A DNA stretch of 64,000 bases from Sandaracinus amylolyticus (GTDB lineage: Bacteria > Myxococcota_A > Polyangia > Polyangiales > Sandaracinaceae): NCBI RefSeq assembly GCF_021631985.1, contig NZ_CP070225.1, positions 62,001 through 126,000 on the forward strand. The letters run 5' to 3'. Position numbers and translations under genes: made by a program. The notes under the pieces are model-generated. The model was given only the letters and a program-made list of their open reading frames with translations, was not told the origin of the DNA and ran no database searches. This document shows positions 49,850-59,269 of the stretch, one piece after another. Position 1 is the stretch's first letter; every line of letters begins with the position of its first letter.

Positions 49850-50779
49850 CTATCGCACGAACTGCATGCGCGCGAAGACGTGCGCGCGCTCGGTCGGGGT
49901 CGCCCCCGCGGTGAGCGCTTCGCTCGCGGAGACGACCGCACCGAGCACCCCGATCTCGTCGCCCGCGCGGTAGGCGCGCAGCGTGATCCGCACGCGATCG
50001 CCTGCGAAGCAGGGCTTGCGGAACGCGAGGTCGACGTAGCGTGCGAGCACGGTCGTCGGCAGGCCGAGCTCGTGGAAGCGACGCAGCGCGGCCTCCTCGA
50101 TCAAGCGCGGATAGACGAGCGAGTTCACGTGCTGGTTGCTGTCGGTGTGTCCGAGCCCGAACACGATCGACAGCCGGTCGAGCGCGAACGCGTCGTCGAT
50201 CGGCGTCGCGCCGCGCGGCAGATCGATCGCGGTGCGCGGCGCGCGCCATGCCGCGTCGCGCATCGTCATCCCATCGGGCAGCCCGCCGGGGATGGCCTCG
50301 ACGCTGCGCTCCTCGGGCGGTGCGAAGGGTCGCGTGAGCACGTGCTCCGCGATCGCGCGACCCAGCACCACGGGCTCGCCCGCGCCCTCGGGCGGCGCGC
50401 CGTGGGTGCGACCGCGCGGGCCCTGCAGCTCGGCCCACATGTCCACGCGCACGCGCTGCCGATCCTGATCGTCGATCGTGCGCAGCACCTCGAACGTCCC
50501 GCGCGCGCCCACCGGCTCGCGCGCCGAGATCGGACCGCCGCCCGCTTCGACCTGCAGGCGCGAGAGGATCGGCACGATGCCCTCGGCGCCGAGGCGCAGC
50601 ACGAGCGGGTGCTCGGAGAGCGTCTTCTTCCAGATCGCCGCGCCGATCGCGTGCGTGACCGGCTCGAGCCGGAGCCGACCGTCCTGCACGACGTCCTCGT
50701 AGCGCAGCGGGAGCGGGCCCGCGCCACGCTGCGCCTCGGGGACCTGCGGCTCGGGCGGCACGTCGCGGAGCTCGTTCAT
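49850..50779 (-). CDS. Hotdog-fold acyl-ACP thioesterase-like protein
   Basis: A 309-residue protein from an ATG at 50779. The C-terminal half contains GHTDSNQHVNSLVYPRLIEE, the typical central helix and active-site region of the acyl-ACP/4-hydroxybenzoyl-CoA thioesterase hotdog fold, followed by sheet strands (RVRITLRAYRAGDEIGVLGA). The N-terminal half may be a second hotdog repeat. It would hydrolyse or bind acyl thioesters, in lipid metabolism. A longer start at 50866 is possible but would overlap the divergent phosphatase gene. Confidence 0.75.
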   Translation of the reverse strand: MNELRDVPPEPQVPEAQRGAGPLPLRYEDVVQDGRLRLEPVTHAIGAAIWKKTLSEHPLVLRLGAEGIVPILSRLQVEAGGGPISAREPVGARGTFEVLRTIDDQDRQRVRVDMWAELQGPRGRTHGAPPEGAGEPVVLGRAIAEHVLTRPFAPPEERSVEAIPGGLPDGMTMRDAAWRAPRTAIDLPRGATPIDDAFALDRLSIVFGLGHTDSNQHVNSLVYPRLIEEAALRRFHELGLPTTVLARYVDLAFRKPCFAGDRVRITLRAYRAGDEIGVLGAVVSASEALTAGATPTERAHVFARMQFVR

Positions 50780-50834
50780 CGCGCGCGAGCATTGAGCCCA
50801 CCCGCGAGCTGCGCAACTCCGGCATGATCGCGCG

Positions 50835-51584
50835 GTGGCGAACCGAACTTTCGCGATCGGCGACATCCACGGCGAGCTCGATCACCTGCGCGCGCTGGTC
50901 GCGAAGCTGCCGCTCCTCGACGAGCAGGACACGCTGGTGTTCCTCGGTGACTACGTCGATCGCGGACCGAAGTCGGAAGAGGTCGTGCGCGTGGTGCGCG
51001 CGTTCGAGCGCGAGCTCGGCTGTCGTGTCGTCATGCTGCGCGGCAACCACGAGGACGCCTGGGTGCGCGTGGTCGATCGTGGATGGCCCGAGTTCGTCTT
51101 CCCGCCGGGCAACGGCTGTCTCGCGACGATGCGCTCGTACGTCGGCGGGGCGCATCCCGCGGACGACGAGATGCCGAAGCCCGACGAGGTCGACGATCTC
51201 TTCGCGGGGCGCTTCTTCCCCGCCGACGTGATCGCGTGGATGCGCGAGCTGCCGTGGTTCTACGAGGACGAGCATGCGATCTACGTGCACGCGGGGCTCC
51301 TGCGGCGCGACGGACGGTTCCTCCATCCGAGCGAGACCGAGCCGAGGACCGCGCTCGCGTGGACGCGCGAGGAAGAGCTCTTCACCGAGTACCGCGGCAA
51401 GCGCGTGGTGATCGGGCACACGCGCACCGAGTACCTGCCGCCCGAGCTCTCGGGTCACACGCCGCACGACCCGAGCGATCTCTGGGCGAGCGAGCACGTG
51501 ATCGCGACCGACACGGGCTGCGGCAGCGGCGGGTTCCTCACCGCGGTCGAGCTGCCGAGCCTCACGGTCTACGAGTCGCGCTGA
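50835..51584 (+). CDS. PPP-family metallophosphatase (Ser/Thr phosphatase-like)
   Basis: A 249-residue cytoplasmic protein with all metal-site motifs of the PPP family: GDIHGELDHL (binds metal 1), FLGDYVDRGPKSEEV (bridging Asp), LRGNHEDAW, and later His in VHAGLL and IGHTRTEY. The pattern fits diadenosine-tetraphosphatase or protein phosphatase-type enzymes; the exact substrate is not readable. Could counteract the Hanks kinase at 36425, but nothing links them. Start is a GTG. Its end overlaps the convergent membrane gene by 23 bp. Confidence 0.9.
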   Translation: MANRTFAIGDIHGELDHLRALVAKLPLLDEQDTLVFLGDYVDRGPKSEEVVRVVRAFERELGCRVVMLRGNHEDAWVRVVDRGWPEFVFPPGNGCLATMRSYVGGAHPADDEMPKPDEVDDLFAGRFFPADVIAWMRELPWFYEDEHAIYVHAGLLRRDGRFLHPSETEPRTALAWTREEELFTEYRGKRVVIGHTRTEYLPPELSGHTPHDPSDLWASEHVIATDTGCGSGGFLTAVELPSLTVYESR

Positions 51585-52161
51585 AGACCAGGAGGTGGGT
51601 CGCGATCACGACCGGCACGACGAACGTCGGGATCACGCTCCAGGGAAACGCAGCCATCCCGGACATCGTCTCGGGGTGGCCCGAGAAGAACAGGATGCGC
51701 TGCGCGGTCGCGACGACGACGAGGATGTCGGCGAGGCCGATCACGTTCCACACCCGCACGATCGCGAGGCGTGACGGGAACGCGAGCGCGGCGACGAGCG
51801 CGAGACCCCCCGCGACGATGTCGCCGTAGCCCGCGATCGTCGCGAACGTCGGGTCGAGGCGGCCCTGCGACGCGAGCACGAGGAACCCGGCGCCGATCGG
51901 CAGCCGCACGAAGTGGAAGAGGATCGGGACGCGCAGATCGACGCGCTGCGCGAACGCGCGGAACGAAGGCACGCGGCGATACGCGAGCACGAGCGCGAGC
52001 GTGCCACCGGTGATCGAGAGCGGGACGAGCGCCATGCGCGCGGGCGTGATCACGCCGAGCGCCGACGCGAGCAACGCGAGCACGAGCCAGGCACCGAACA
52101 CGACGTGCCATCGGCGATCGTGCGAGGTCGGAACGGGAGCGGACGCGGAGAGCGTGGACAT
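51562..52161 (-). CDS. Multi-pass membrane protein, function unknown
   Basis: A 199-residue protein. The ATG at 52161 has AGGAGG 8 nt upstream. Six hydrophobic segments are visible (HVVFGAWLVLALLASALGVI, LVPLSITGGTLALVLAYRRV, VVATAQRILFF, WSVIPTFVVPVVIATHLLVF among them). No family or motif is recognised; an enzyme is unlikely. Convergent with and overlapping the phosphatase gene by 23 bp; divergent from the sensor kinase gene. Confidence 0.78.
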   Translation of the reverse strand: MSTLSASAPVPTSHDRRWHVVFGAWLVLALLASALGVITPARMALVPLSITGGTLALVLAYRRVPSFRAFAQRVDLRVPILFHFVRLPIGAGFLVLASQGRLDPTFATIAGYGDIVAGGLALVAALAFPSRLAIVRVWNVIGLADILVVVATAQRILFFSGHPETMSGMAAFPWSVIPTFVVPVVIATHLLVFSATRRP

Positions 52162-52341
52162 GTCGAGGTCCTCCTTCGCGTCGCGCTTCATCACGTCGCG
52201 TGCCGCGCGTGATGTCGGGCTTCTTCGCCGCAATTCGCCGGGAATCGTCGGTCCGCCGACGGAGCTGTCGGGGCCGCGACGATCGTGCGCGCGTTTCGCG
52301 GCGCGACGCGATCGGTGCGAGGCTTGCGACGAGCTCGCTCC

Positions 52342-53588
52342 GTGACCCGCGCCTTCGACACGCTCCACGCCGCGCGCCTCCGCGCCGTCGGCACGCGCTT
52401 CTTGCGGCAGCGCCCGCTCGTGGTCGCGATCGGCGCGCTCGGTCAGGCCGCGATCCTCGCGAGCTCGAGCGCACCGCGCGCGCAGGTGATCGCGATCGCG
52501 GGCGCGACCGGCGCGATGGTGATCGCGTTCTTCGTCGAGGCGTGGGCGCTCGGACGTCGCGCCCTCGACGAGCGCTGGCTCGGCCTCTCCCTCGGCGCGA
52601 CCGCGATCGCGATCGGGCTCGGCGCGCTGCTGAGCGGCGGGCTCGAGAGCCCGATGTTGCCGCTGCTCTTCGCGCCGGTGACGGTCGGCCTCGCGGCGTT
52701 CGGTCCGCGCCGCGGCGCGGGCGCGATGATCGTGATCGCGATCGGCGTGCTGCTCGTGCTCGCGGTGGTGCGCGGGCCCTTCGACGTCGTGCCGTCGCCG
52801 CAGCGCGGATGGATGGTCGCGTGGAGCACGCTCATGACGCTCGCCCTCGCGCGGCTCGGCGTCGTCGGGCTCGTCGAGGCGTATCGCTCGGTGGGCGAGA
52901 CCCTCGATCGCATGCGCGGCGACGTGCTCGAGGAAGCGGCGCATCGCGCGCGCGAGTCCGAGGCGCTCGGCGCGAAGGTCGCGCACGAGATCCGCAACCC
53001 GCTCACCGCGGTGAAGGGGCTCGTGCAGATGCTCGCGAAGAAGCCGAGCGATGCCCGCGACGAGCGACGCTTCGGCGTGGTGCTCGAGGAGGTCGAGCGC
53101 ATGGAGGCGATCCTCCACGAGTACCTCACGCTCGCGCGCCCGCTGACCGATCTCGCGCCCGAGCCGATCCGCCCGCGCGCGCTGATCGACGACGTCGCCG
53201 CGGTGATCGAGGCGCGCGCCGCGGCATCGTCGATCGAGGTCCGCTGCGAGGGCGACGCGGGCGAGGTGATCGCCGATCCGCGCCGGCTGCGCGAGGCGCT
53301 GCTCAACCTCGCGCAGAACGCGGTGCAGGCGATGCCACGCGGTGGTGTGATGACGCTGGCCGTGCGGCGCGAGGGCGCCCGGGTGCGCTTCGAGGTGCGC
53401 GACACCGGCGAGGGCTTCGACCCCGCGGTGCGCGCCGGCGAGGTGTTCGAGAGCGCGCGCGAGGGCGGCACCGGGCTCGGCCTCGCGCTCGCGCGCAGCA
53501 TCGCGCGCCAGCACGGCGGCACGCTCGAGATCGGCGGCGAGCGAGGGAAGGGCGCGATCGTCGCGCTGGTGATCGAAGGGGAGACCCG

Positions 53589-53592
<4 letters not shown>
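52342..53592 (+). CDS. Membrane-bound histidine kinase
   Basis: A 416-residue inner-membrane sensor. About five hydrophobic segments fill residues 20-180 with no obvious extracellular domain, so the signal may be sensed in the membrane. The transmitter has the phosphorylated His215 in VAHEIRNPLTAVKG, an N box in EALLNLAQNAVQAM, G1 DTGEGFDPA and G2 GGTGLGLALARS. The HAMP is absent. The stop overlaps the start of the response-regulator gene (ATGA), so the two form a coupled pair. Confidence 0.92.
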
Positions 53593-54905
<1,313 letters not shown>

Positions 54906-54907
54906 AG

Positions 54908-55038
54908 GAGCCCTGCGCCGGCGAGCACTCCAACTGGGCTGATCAAAATCGGCTCGCCCGCTCAGGGCCCTCCCGTCCACGTGCTCCGCACGCTCCCGTG
55001 CGGGCCCTGCGCCGGCGAGCACTCCAACTGGGCTGATT
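54908..55038. repeat. Structured repeat family A: a partial copy followed by a full copy
   Basis: A partial 3' end (GCGAGCACTCCAACTGGGCT) at 54908-54942 is followed at 54944-55038 by a complete copy with the same 3' end, offset by 94 bp. The full copy has outer pairing GCTCGCC / GGCGAGC, middle GGGCCC / GGGCCC and inner hairpin CGTGC-TCC-GCACG. Unlike the other loci, it lies between genes on the same strand. Confidence 0.8.
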
Positions 55039-55073
55039 GCCGCGTGTGGCTGCGCGCGGTACACGCGGCCGCG

Positions 55074-55889
55074 ATGTTCTCCACGTCCACGATGCTCCCG
55101 CGCCACGCGTTCTCCGCGCGTGATGCCGCGCGGGCAGGCGACGTCTGGCGCCTCTTCCAGGAGGTCGCGGTCGAGGGCTCGACCGCGTGTGGCTGGCCTC
55201 CGATGCGCTACCGCGAGGAGAAGACCGCGTTCGTCGTGCGCAGCATGACGGTGCGCCATCACCTCGAAGCGACCTACGGCGAGCCCCTCGCGGCGACGAC
55301 GTGGGTGTCGCGCATGCGCCGCGAGATGCTCTCGACGCGCGAGATCCGAGTGCGCTCGTCCCGCGGTGCGATCGCGTCGGCGCGACAGGAGTGGGTGTAC
55401 GTCTCGGAGTCGCTCGAGATGGCGCGCGCGCCGCGCTCGCTGCTCGACGCGTTCCCGGTGGAGAGCGGCCCCGACGACGACGCCGCGCCCGAGCTGCCCG
55501 CGCTGGCGCGCGAGGTCGACGCGCACGAGCCCCACGTCTTCACGTTCCGCGCGTGGTGGACGTGGATGGACCCGCTCGATCACGTGAACCACCCGCAGTA
55601 CGTCGACTTCTGCGACGAGGCGCTCTCGATCGCGGCGCGCGCCGCGGGCCTCGCGCCGCGCGACGTCGAGCCCATCGCCGAGGAGCTCACGTTCCGCAGC
55701 CCCGTCGCCGCGGGCGACGAGGTGCGCGTCGAGACGACCGCGCGCGGCCACACCGAGGACGGCGCCGCGGTCTTCGCGACCCGCATCCTCGTCGGCGACC
55801 GCGTGTGCGTCACCGGCACCACGGTCCGCCGCATGCTCGGCGAGACCGGCCCGTCACGCCTCGTCGACGCGATCCGCACGTCGCGCTGA
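55074..55889 (+). CDS. Hotdog-fold acyl-ACP thioesterase-like protein
   Basis: A 271-residue protein; the ATG at 55074 is the first start after the repeat. Two halves resemble each other as tandem hotdog modules: the first has FQEVAVEGSTACGWPPMRY, the second MDPLDHVNHPQYVDFCDEAL (the family's central Asp/His/Asn region) and FRSPVAAGDEVRVETTARGH. Likely a thioesterase or binding protein for acyl groups on ACP/CoA. A second, distant hotdog gene is at 49850. It has no Shine-Dalgarno; a TACACG-like box is close to the start. Confidence 0.85.
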   Translation: MFSTSTMLPRHAFSARDAARAGDVWRLFQEVAVEGSTACGWPPMRYREEKTAFVVRSMTVRHHLEATYGEPLAATTWVSRMRREMLSTREIRVRSSRGAIASARQEWVYVSESLEMARAPRSLLDAFPVESGPDDDAAPELPALAREVDAHEPHVFTFRAWWTWMDPLDHVNHPQYVDFCDEALSIAARAAGLAPRDVEPIAEELTFRSPVAAGDEVRVETTARGHTEDGAAVFATRILVGDRVCVTGTTVRRMLGETGPSRLVDAIRTSR

Positions 55890-55928
55890 TAGGCTCCGCG
55901 CCGATGTCCCGCCCCGCTTCCATCTCCG

Positions 55929-56005
55929 CGCGCACCACGCACACGCGCGGAGCGCGGTGCCCCCGAATCACCGCGCGCAGCGCGCACACGCGCGAAGCGC
56001 GGTGC
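55929..56005. repeat. Two 32-bp degenerate copies, C/G-rich
   Basis: Copies at 55929-55960 and 55974-56005, both ending AGCGCGGTGC and differing at a few positions. Between 55960 and 55974 lies a short unrelated spacer. Confidence 0.6.
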
Positions 56006-56159
56006 GACTCGCGAGCGTCCGAGCCGCGCGGATCGGTCGCGAGCCATCGCCACCTTCACCACGCGAGGCGGCAGAACCGCGGTACCGGAAGTGGGGTGGT
56101 GGGTCCGACGCCCTCGTGCGACGGGGGCTCGCAGACGTCGACCACAGACTGACCACAGT

Positions 56160-56186
56160 CATCGCGGCGCGCTTCGCGCCGCGATG
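56160..56186. other. Perfect 12-bp hairpin upstream of argB
   Basis: CATCGCGGCGCG-CTT-CGCGCCGCGATG. No T-run follows. It may be an attenuator, RNA-stability element or terminator. Confidence 0.6.
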
Positions 56187-56284
56187 CGCCCACAGCCGCC
56201 CAACGCTCTCACCCTCTCGTCCAGCAGCCCGCGAGCACACCGGGCGGCGGACGCACCACCCCGCGCCACTCACCGAGACGCTTC

Positions 56285-57157
56285 ATGCAGGACCTCATCC
56301 ACAAAGCCTCGATCCTCCACGAGGCACTGCCGTACATCCGCCGCTTCCACGGCCGCACCTTCGTCATCAAGTACGGCGGTCACGCGATGACCGAGCCCGC
56401 GCTGCGCGACTCGTTCGCGCGCGACGTGACGCTGATGAAGCTCGTCGGCCTGCAGCCGATCGTCGTGCACGGCGGTGGCCCGCAGATCGACGAGATGCTC
56501 GGCAGCCTCGGCGTCGTCAGCGAGCGCATCGACGGCCTGCGCGTCACCGACGAGCGCACGATGGACGTCGTCGAGATGGTGCTCGGCGGTCGGGTGAACC
56601 AGGAGATCGTCACCCTCATCAACAACCACGGCGGGCGCGCCGTGGGCCTCTCGGGCAAGGACGACTCGTTCCTGCGCGGCGAGCGCGTCACCGAGATGCG
56701 CACCAAGAGCGGCAAGGTCGTCGACCCCGGCCGCGTCGGGCGCATCGTCGAGGTCAAGACGCGCATCCTCGAGCACCTCGTCGCGGGCGGCTTCATCCCG
56801 GTGGTCGCGCCGGTCGCGGTCGACGACGAAGGGCGCTCGCTCAACGTCAACGCCGACACCGTCGCGGGCGCGATCGCCGCCGCGACCAAAGCCGAGAAGC
56901 TCGTGCTCATGACCGACATCGCCGGCGTGAAGGACGAGAGCGGCAACGTCGCGTCGTCGATGTCCGCCGATCACGTGCGCTCGCTGATCGAGACCGGCGT
57001 GATCAGCGGCGGGATGATCCCGAAGGTGCAGTGCGCGCTCGACGCGATCGCGGTGGGCGTCAAGAAGTGCCACGTCATCGACGGGCGCATGCAGCACGCC
57101 GCGCTGCTCGAGCTGTTCACCGACCGCGGCATCGGCACCGAGATCACCGCCGGCTGA
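56285..57157 (+). CDS. argB: Acetylglutamate kinase
   Basis: A 290-residue cytoplasmic amino-acid kinase performing the second step of arginine synthesis, ATP-dependent phosphorylation of N-acetylglutamate. The ATP-binding Lys/Gly motif is FVIKYGGHAMTEP, followed by VVHGGGPQIDEML (substrate Gly-rich loop), GKDDSFLRGERV and NADTVAGAIAAATKAEKLVL (nucleotide-binding). GGMIPKVQCALDAI is present. N-terminal helix QDLIHKASILHEALPYIRRF is that of arginine-sensitive, hexameric enzymes, suggesting feedback control by arginine (inference). First arg gene of a broken cluster with argD and argF. Confidence 0.95.
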   Translation: MQDLIHKASILHEALPYIRRFHGRTFVIKYGGHAMTEPALRDSFARDVTLMKLVGLQPIVVHGGGPQIDEMLGSLGVVSERIDGLRVTDERTMDVVEMVLGGRVNQEIVTLINNHGGRAVGLSGKDDSFLRGERVTEMRTKSGKVVDPGRVGRIVEVKTRILEHLVAGGFIPVVAPVAVDDEGRSLNVNADTVAGAIAAATKAEKLVLMTDIAGVKDESGNVASSMSADHVRSLIETGVISGGMIPKVQCALDAIAVGVKKCHVIDGRMQHAALLELFTDRGIGTEITAG

Positions 57158-57181
57158 AGGGGAACCGCCCTCGCGAGGACT

Positions 57182-57326
57182 ACCCCTAGGGGTGATCGAA
57201 GGCAGATCGATCTGCCTCGAGTGGGGTGTCGAGGCCCCAATGAGGCAGATCGATCGAACCTCGGTGACCTCCGAGGCTCCCCCTGGGCCGATGCATCGGC
57301 CTTGGTTGGGGTGTCGAGGCCCCAAT
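57182..57326. repeat. Palindrome-dense block between argB and msrA
   Basis: Contains ACCCCTAGGGGT (57182-57193) and GGCAGATCGATCTGCC (57201-57216), both perfect palindromes; two exact 20-bp copies at 57222-57241 and 57307-57326; and arms GATCGATCTGCCTC (57205-57218) / GAGGCAGATCGATC (57242-57255) around the first copy. Function unknown; possible structured RNA or mobile-repeat remnants. Confidence 0.7.
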
Positions 57327-57406
57327 CGAGCCGAATCATCGCCCGTCGCCGACCTCGGAGGGTCTCGCCCTCGTAACGCGGGTGCCGGGCGCGACGTACA
57401 GAGGGC

Positions 57407-58063
57407 GTGACCCGACTCGCGCTCGTCCTCGCGCTCGTGTTCGCGTCGTGCTCGTCGCCCCCGAGCAGCACGCCCGGCGCATCCGCCTCCTCGCGCGCTC
57501 CCCAGACCCAGGCCGCGCCTCCGCCCGGCGAAGGCCAGGCCGTCGCGATCTTCGCGGGCGGCTGCTTCTGGTGCATGGAGCGCCCGTTCGAGGATCTCCC
57601 GGGCGTGATCTCGGTGCTCTCGGGCTACACCGGCGGCGAGCTCGAGGGCCCGAGCTACGACGAGGTCAGCGCCGGCCGCACCGGTCACGCCGAGGCGGTG
57701 CGCGTGCTCTACGACCCCTCGCGCATCACCTACGAGCAGCTGCTCGAGGTGTTCTGGCACAACGTCGATCCCACCCAGGCGGACGCCCAGTTCTGCGATC
57801 ACGGCACCCAGTACCGCAGCGGCATCTTCCCGATCGACGCCGAGCAGCGCCGTCTCGCCGAGGCGAGCAAGGCGCGCGTCGAGCAGACGATCCCGGGCCG
57901 CATCGTCACCGAGATCACCGACGCGGGCCCGTTCTGGATCGCCGAGGACTACCACCAGGACTTCTACCGGACGCACCCCGTCCGCTACACCGAGTACCGC
58001 CTCGGCTGCGGCCGCGACGCGCGCCTGCAGCAGATCTGGGGCGACCTCGCAGGCGGGCACTGA
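57407..58063 (+). CDS. msrA: Lipoprotein peptide-methionine (S)-S-oxide reductase
   Basis: A 218-residue envelope-anchored MsrA. The signal peptide MTRLALVLALVFASC puts the lipidated Cys at 15, and a Ser/Pro/Ala linker precedes the enzyme. The catalytic motif GCFWCMERPFEDLPG has catalytic Cys53 and second Cys56. SGYTGGELEGPSYDEVSAGR, VLYDPSRITYEQLLEVFW and QYRSGIFPIDAEQ are standard. GCGRDARL near the end may supply a resolving Cys. It repairs oxidised methionine in periplasmic proteins. A second GTG start is unlikely. It lies between argB and argD but is not an arginine gene. Confidence 0.93.
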   Translation: MTRLALVLALVFASCSSPPSSTPGASASSRAPQTQAAPPPGEGQAVAIFAGGCFWCMERPFEDLPGVISVLSGYTGGELEGPSYDEVSAGRTGHAEAVRVLYDPSRITYEQLLEVFWHNVDPTQADAQFCDHGTQYRSGIFPIDAEQRRLAEASKARVEQTIPGRIVTEITDAGPFWIAEDYHQDFYRTHPVRYTEYRLGCGRDARLQQIWGDLAGGH

Positions 58064-58120
58064 TCACTCCGAGGCGGTCCCACGGCCCTGCCGCGCGCAG
58101 CTGGTGGGGACCTCCGGTGT

Positions 58121-58202
58121 CGATCAATCGGAAGCTCTGCGAACGCAGATCCGGCTTTGCCGGGCGGGGGAGGGGGCTTCCAAGGCCCCTCCCAAAACTC
58201 AG
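58121..58202. repeat. Dispersed repeat, family B, short copy
   Basis: The second copy of the element at 20802-20948, sharing ATCCGGCTTTGCCGG and the end AAAACTCAG. It overlaps the stop codon of the convergent lipoprotein gene. Its G-rich part can form a stem GGGAGGGG / CCCCTCCC. Confidence 0.7.
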
Positions 58203-58687
58203 CGTACGCAGACCGTCAGGTCGAGCGCCACCCGACCTTCCACCCGCAGCTCGAGCTCGGTCGTCGCACCGAGCGCGCGGAACGTCGGGTCACTCCGGAT
58301 GGCGTCGCAGCGTCCTCCGAACGAGCCCTGGGTATCGCAGGTCGGGCTCCCGGGCCGCAGGAAGAACACGTTGCCCTCGGCACGGGGATCGTCGGTGCAC
58401 GCGATGCGCAGCATCATCTGCGCGCGGTCCGCGAGCTCGCGCGAGCGAGCGATCACACGCACCGGCGTGCCCTCGGCCGACGACGGCGAGTCGGGCCGCG
58501 GCGCTCCGGTCCCCACGACGCTCGCTCGCGTGCACCCGGTCTCGGGCACTTCGATCGTCGTCACTGATTCGCCGGCGAAGCACATCGGCGACGGCGCGGC
58601 GGCGTCAGCCACCGGCGCGTCGCGCTCGTGCGCCACGTAACACCCGCACAACACCATCGTCGCGACGACTGGCGAGAGACCCCTCAT
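58199..58687 (-). CDS. Small lipoprotein of unknown function
   Basis: A 162-residue lipoprotein with signal peptide MRGLSPVVATMVLCGC (Cys16) and a beta-rich mature part with six further Cys (MCFAGESV, TGCTRASV, ACTDDPRAE, TCDTQGSFGGRC, VCVR) that may form three disulfides. No family recognised. It is 17 bp downstream of the cytochrome c gene on the same strand, so the two form an operon. Its stop codon is inside the family B repeat. Confidence 0.75.
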   Translation of the reverse strand: MRGLSPVVATMVLCGCYVAHERDAPVADAAAPSPMCFAGESVTTIEVPETGCTRASVVGTGAPRPDSPSSAEGTPVRVIARSRELADRAQMMLRIACTDDPRAEGNVFFLRPGSPTCDTQGSFGGRCDAIRSDPTFRALGATTELELRVEGRVALDLTVCVR

Positions 58688-58704
58688 CGTCGCGAGCGTA
58701 GCGC

Positions 58705-59169
58705 TCAGCGCGGGATCGTCAGCGTCGCTGCGAGCTCGGCGTCGAGCTTCCGATCGAGATCGATCCCGTTGGCGTGGAGCGCGAACGCGAGGATCGCCCA
58801 GTACTCCTCGCCCGAGAGCGAGCCCGGCGCGGTCGGCGGCATCGCCATGACCGCGAACTCCGCGACGTCGGCCACGGTCACGAACTGGGTGGTGCGCACC
58901 GCGCCCTCGCGCGGCTCGAGCGGCAGCGCGCCCTCGGCGAGGCCCACGACGCGCGGCCCGGTCGCGGTGCCCTCGCCGCTCGCGCCGTGGCAGCTCGCGC
59001 AGTGCGCGGTGTAGGTCGCGGCGCCGAGCTCGACCTGCTCGGCGAACGTCGCGGGCGGAGGCGCGTCGGTCGCGACCGACGCGTCGGTGGTGGGCGTGGA
59101 GGACGAGCCATCACACGCCGCGAGCAAGAGGAAGACGGAGACGAGCGAGGTCCGAGTGGTTCGAGTCAT
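58705..59169 (-). CDS. Mono-haem cytochrome c lipoprotein
   Basis: A 154-residue lipoprotein from an ATG at 59169. The signal peptide ends LLLAAC (Cys19) and an Asp/Thr linker follows. The haem motif is CASCH (Cys57, Cys60, His61) inside the class I pattern GAATYTAHCASCHGASGEG; the distal Met is likely in the VMAMPPTAPGSLS region. It carries electrons in the periplasm, tethered to a membrane. It is first of an operon with the small lipoprotein and diverges from argD with 100 bp between starts. Confidence 0.88.
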   Translation of the reverse strand: MTRTTRTSLVSVFLLLAACDGSSSTPTTDASVATDAPPPATFAEQVELGAATYTAHCASCHGASGEGTATGPRVVGLAEGALPLEPREGAVRTTQFVTVADVAEFAVMAMPPTAPGSLSGEEYWAILAFALHANGIDLDRKLDAELAATLTIPR

Positions 59170-59254
59170 CGCGCCATCGGAGGCGCGATCTGCGACCGGC
59201 GTTACGCCGTCTCGCACGCGCGCCCTGGACCTCGCGATCGCCCGACGGGAGTGG

Positions 59255-59260
59255 TAAAGA
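59255..59260 (+). promoter_or_regulatory. -10-like hexamer TAAAGA before argD
   Basis: TAAAGA ends 9 nt before the argD ATG at 59270, the same distance as before the genes at 17045 and 34538. Leaderless candidate. Confidence 0.35.
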
Positions 59261-59269
59261 CGCCGCGCG

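Larger units (their letters stand above)
55890..56284. other. 395-bp non-coding region before argB
   Basis: No convincing gene. It begins with a TAGGCT box 8 nt before an ATG at 55904 whose 82-residue ORF is low complexity and probably not a gene. It contains a pair of 32-bp degenerate tandem repeats (55929-56005) and a perfect 12-bp hairpin (56160-56186). It could be a long argB leader or a remnant of older sequence. Confidence 0.6.

Noticed and set aside
55904-56152. 82-codon ORF with a -10-like box in front
   Set aside because: Low complexity, His/Arg/Ser-rich and made partly of the local tandem repeats. No sign of a real protein.
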